Source of the DNA: Nautilus pompilius
Lineage: Eukaryota > Mollusca > Cephalopoda > Nautilida > Nautilidae
Assembly (NCBI GenBank): GCA_018389105.1
Contig: JACATO010000310.1
Coordinates: forward strand, 744,001 to 808,000
Length of the DNA stretch: 64,000 nt
Direction of reading: 5' to 3'
The translations under genes and the position numbers were made by a program. The notes under the pieces were generated by a model. It was not told the origin of the DNA, searched no databases, and was given only the letters and a program-made list of their open reading frames with translations. The stretch's first letter is position 1; every line of letters starts with the position of its first letter. Positions 60,534 to 64,000 of the stretch are shown one piece after another.

Positions 60534-60570
60534 CCCCTTAGCTACTCGTGTTCTTCTGCGCGTATCCATC

Positions 60571-62069
60571 ATGCAGGCTTTCAGAGTTGTTACTTGTTTT
60601 CTTGTGGGTAGGTGGAAACACTTCGGTGTTCATATTTATTTTGCGATGTTAATACCCACCAGTAATGTTACTTGGTTGCCATGCAGTTAGTCCCGCTAAC
60701 TTAAGCTAGAATTCTGTAGTCCCTTTTTTTTAGATTTGAAAAATAGATATCTGTTGTGGCGGACCGTCTATTTGGTGCTGTGATTTATCCAACCCGCCAT
60801 TGACAGACGTTTCCACAAAAAGCATCAGATCGCCTAACTCATTTTAAGCTTAGAAAGTCCGTTTTCACTCGTGTGTGATGTGCTGTGCCGGCCGTCTCCG
60901 TGCCACCTTCGTTGGTCCCCAAATTAGACATCAGATACGTTCCGTGACACCGTTAGAGTGGTTTTCTCTTGTTCTTTCGCCGGAGGTTCTGAGATTGGAG
61001 CTCGCGTGAGCTCTCCTAGTTACCGTTCTTTGTGATCTCCGCCTTCCAGGGAGAGAAGGTTCCGATGCACACTGCTTTGACAACAGACTCGCTGCCTCCA
61101 GTGACATCACTAAATTCTCTTTTTGCAGATTTTTTTCTTTCTTTTTTCATAAATCAAACTGAAGGACTTCCTCGGGAAAATTTCCATTCCTATTCTCACA
61201 CATAATATAATGCAACACCACAATGGTTATTACTCCTCGACCTGCTGTTATTTCCATCTTCTGCCAGAAAGCGGAGACAAAACTGTAGATCTGCCGCTAG
61301 GGTTCCTTTATCGCCAAAACTGCTAGAAACAATAAGGGAGACAACTCATAAGTTTTGTTTTTAAAAAAAAAAAACCTGCCCTCTTAACTATCTCGGCCGT
61401 ATGGCTGAAAATATTTAGAAACTATAAAGTTACGAATCTCTCTCTCTCTCTAGCTGAATTCATAAGCAAAGTTTTAATAACCCAAGCTCGTTCTTAAAAG
61501 ATTTTACTGCAGGCAGAAAGGTCTTTATTATGATAACATCACCGCCAAATAGATAAGATAAACACATGTTACGGTGATAAAGGTGGAAATTCTGTTGTGG
61601 GTTGACATAGACACTCGAATTAAAACTTGAACAATACAGCGTTTACCGTCGTACAACGCTTAAGCCCTTTTCCCCAAGCTTTTGGATCTTTATGCTAGCG
61701 AAAATGTAAAATTTGACTACAGATTTTCAGATGTTTTTTTATTATTTTATTTAAAACTATTAACTCTTAAGAGCGGGTGATGCTACATTGACATTGGCCA
61801 ATAAGCCCATATGGACAACATTTGGAAATGCTAGTGCTAATTTTCAGATCTCTGTTGATGTCAATTTCTTCAGGATCCGTGCAGTGCCAAGAAAAGCAGC
61901 TTCTTGGATCTCTGATCTTTGACTCTACTCACGCGGTCACAATGGCCATTGGCGCAATACTTGTTCTCATCTCCCACCTCCTCCTAACTTCTGTCGAAAG
62001 GTTCATGAACTCCTCCATTTCTCTCGTTCTCTGTTCTTTACATTATAGTCTCTAGAGCCACTGATATCG

Positions 62070-62139
<70 letters not shown>

Positions 62140-63539
62140 AAATACATACGCTAGCCAAAACCCCTGTTAACCTGTTTTAAATGGATGTTCATCTCCAGTT
62201 TCCTCCCACATCTGAATATTGAAGAGATGTAGTAGAGACTTTCTGGGAACTTGTGGTAGACGCTTCGTGGGTAACTAACCCCTTGCCGGCTCGTGTTTTG
62301 ACCACCGTCCAACAGTAGTCCCCAAATGTACTCGGGTAACTCGTTCGGGTCCCAAGGCCGGAGCCCCACACCTGACCCTTCTAGTTCTTTACTGTGAAAT
62401 ATCCACAACCCCGACGTCCAGATTCCCTCAAGTGTCTGTCAGGGTTTCCTTTAATTCCATACTGGCAGAAGATGATGGACAGACTACTATCAGCTGACGA
62501 TACTACAGGTGCTCCGATCGGATTCATATCAGGTCCTTGGGGTATCCATGGAAGAAGATGAATACTCCAATTTCTCCTTCAAACTGTGGTCTCAAGAGAG
62601 GTGTGGCTAGTAACGCCATTCCCCTGCAGAATGCAGACATCAAATTTGAGCGTGTCATGCTGGTACAATGGTAGGAAACGTTTCATTAAAATTGCAATGT
62701 GCCCATCAGATTTGCTCCCGACAAACACCATTTGTTTTTCCACCTCGCCAGATAGCAGCCCATACCATAATACTCCCGCCTCCACACGCAGTGCTGCCGT
62801 GACGAGTAATGGACCCGTTTCTGTCTGAGGCTTCTGCTGATGGCCTTCCGGGTTGCTCTTCGCGGCAGTGACATTCGTCACACATCCAGCAGCAACTTTG
62901 CTGATCTGCTGCTGACCCTAGCTGCACCCGGAACGGCTTATAGCGCACAATCTCTGGTAAACAGACAGATAACTGCCGAAGGATCCGCCTGTGTTCGGCC
63001 TGCACGCTGATGACTGACGTCTCATATGCACGTGATTGCACCTGACATATATACATCCATTTATCGGAGTAGCTATATAAATACGGCAGGGTGCTGTACT
63101 AAACTGTTCGTTACTCGACAGTGAATGCAATGTTCTTGAAATAAAAACCTTCAATTTTTTAAAATTTTTTTTAAAAAACAACAATTATATACGACTTGCA
63201 ATATCATTAACTGGCCACAAAATATGAGACTGTAAGTGATAACAAAAACAATTTTCCTTATCTACTGTGTATGCAGAAGTGTGATCACTTGCCTACCAAT
63301 TTTCAGAGAAATTAAATTGCTGAGTTTTCACTAGTGATAAATTAATTTAGAGATCTGACATTTCCATTTATTAAATTCATTTTCGGGGATTTACACGAAT
63401 TACTATTAACATACACTGTGTCAGATTTGTTAAAATATGTTTGAAATATTGACTGTTGCTATTTTTGTTTCGTTTCAGGCGTGATCCATGCCATTCCTCC
63501 ACCCACACTTTTGAATATACCAATAAGGCCAAACCAGAA
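60571..63539 (+). CDS. Probable paralogue of the secreted metalloprotease, first two exons (partial)
   Basis: Exon 1 (60571-60607) encodes MQAFRVVTCFLVG up to a G/GTAGGT donor. Exon 2 (63479-63539) follows a strong TTTTTGTTTCGTTTCAG acceptor, completes the Gly codon and reads VIHAIPPPTLLNIPIRPNQ before AA/GTAACT. Together they form a signal peptide (probable cut after IHA) and a proline-rich pro-segment. Both exon phases (1, then 2) and the layout match the gene at 54809-49396, whose equivalent is FLIAVSNALAPPPLVDVQPV. The metalloprotease domain would lie past 64000. A strong acceptor ending at 63729 opens a frame that stops within about 25 codons and does not align to the paralogue, so I leave it out. 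Exons are 2.9 kb apart. Confidence 0.6.
62070..62138. repeat. ATT microsatellite
   Basis: About 69 bp of (TTA)n with one slip, inside the first intron of the gene starting at 60571. Confidence 0.95.
62440..63060 (-). pseudogene. Tc1-like transposase remnant
   Basis: Minus-strand pieces in several frames: ACGGGSIMVWAAIWRGGKT (around 62790-62735) is the conserved block of Tc1-type transposases that includes GGSxMVW. It is followed by FLPLYQHDTLKFDVCILQGN and, near 62560-62530, LLPWIPQGPDMNPI, a decayed form of the SPDLNPIE block. Frameshifts separate them. It lies within the first intron of the gene starting at 60571. Confidence 0.6.
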
Positions 63540-63571
63540 GTAACTCTCTTCTTATTCTTCTTCTCCTTCTC

Positions 63572-63572
<1 letters not shown>

Positions 63573-63652
<80 letters not shown>
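63573..63652. repeat. TTA microsatellite
   Basis: About 80 bp of uninterrupted (TTA)n just after exon 2 of the second protease gene. Confidence 0.95.
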
Positions 63653-63653
<1 letters not shown>

Positions 63654-64000
63654 ATATTACTTCAAATAAAAACAGTAAATAATTATTCGTTTGATTAAGT
63701 GTTTCTTGTATGCGCTGTTGTGTTTCAGAAAACAGTTCAGAACTTTGATACACTGCAGCTCTCCGATGATCTTAAAAACGGCCATAAGGGTTAACGTTAA
63801 CTGATTCGCCCCTGAAGGTGTTTCTCAAATATTACCGTTCGGTAAAAACCACTGCTCATACTTCTGCAATTTCTGTCTTTGTAATATGACGTCAATAGCG
63901 CGCGCCCTTAACGTAAGTTTTCAATCAGTTGACAGTGGTGCGAGGCCTTCAAGCATTGGACAGCGACAGCAAGAATCTCACTAAATTCCAGAGCATCCAC

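Noticed and set aside
63475..63753. Frames with long poly-Tyr or poly-Asn
   Set aside because: Translation of the TTA microsatellite in an intron; the real exon 2 at 63479-63539 uses only the beginning of the plus frame.
63730..63805. Possible third exon of the second protease gene after a good TTTCAG acceptor
   Set aside because: In the required phase it stops after about 25 codons and does not resemble exon 3 of the paralogue; the other open frame has the wrong phase.

Overview
This is a stretch of an invertebrate animal genome. It has spliceosomal introns with GT-AG borders, AT-rich intergenic DNA, many microsatellites, and numerous decayed DNA transposons (hAT, mariner/Tc1, pogo-like), a Ty3/gypsy remnant and a possible tRNA-derived SINE. 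A spiralian, perhaps a mollusc, is my best guess, but nothing in the sequence proves it.

The centrepiece is a multidomain polyketide synthase (PKS) gene on the minus strand (about 20.67-38.17 kb). Five short exons (38170 down to 29241) encode most of the ketosynthase. One very long exon (27731-20704, 7028 nt) encodes the rest. I checked the phase at every junction; the joined frame is 7959 nt, 2653 codons, without a stop. Domain order is KS-AT-DH-structural KR-degenerate ER-KR-ACP-terminal NRPS-type condensation-like domain. KS, AT, KR and ACP keep their key residues. The ER-like segment has no visible NADPH glycine motif, and the terminal domain has HNxxxD where active condensation domains have HHxxxDG.

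Left of the PKS (0.9-19.1 kb) lies a transposon graveyard: a MITE with target duplications, a complete-length mariner with TA duplications and TIRs, Tc1 and gypsy remnants, a pogo-like remnant, and a hAT copy with an 8-bp target duplication. It also holds the last two exons of a minus-strand PH-domain gene (18243-15891) and two phase-compatible plus-strand exon candidates of unknown identity.

Right of the PKS (42.5-48.6 kb) are a 1.9-kb inverted repeat built from a broken hAT element around a 583-bp spacer, and directly beside it an inverted copy of the 3' end of the PH-domain locus. The two PH-locus copies lie in opposite orientation on either side of the PKS.

The last part (49.3-64 kb) has a complete seven-exon minus-strand gene for a 300-residue secreted gluzincin-like metalloprotease (signal peptide, HEFAH, EYFAE). 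In divergent orientation, from 60571, are the first two exons of what looks like a paralogue; its remaining exons are probably past the window edge. Both starts have a TATA box. Between them lies a minisatellite carrying ten perfect TGACGTCA palindromes. The genes are not an operon; no shared pathway between PKS, PH gene and proteases can be read from the sequence.
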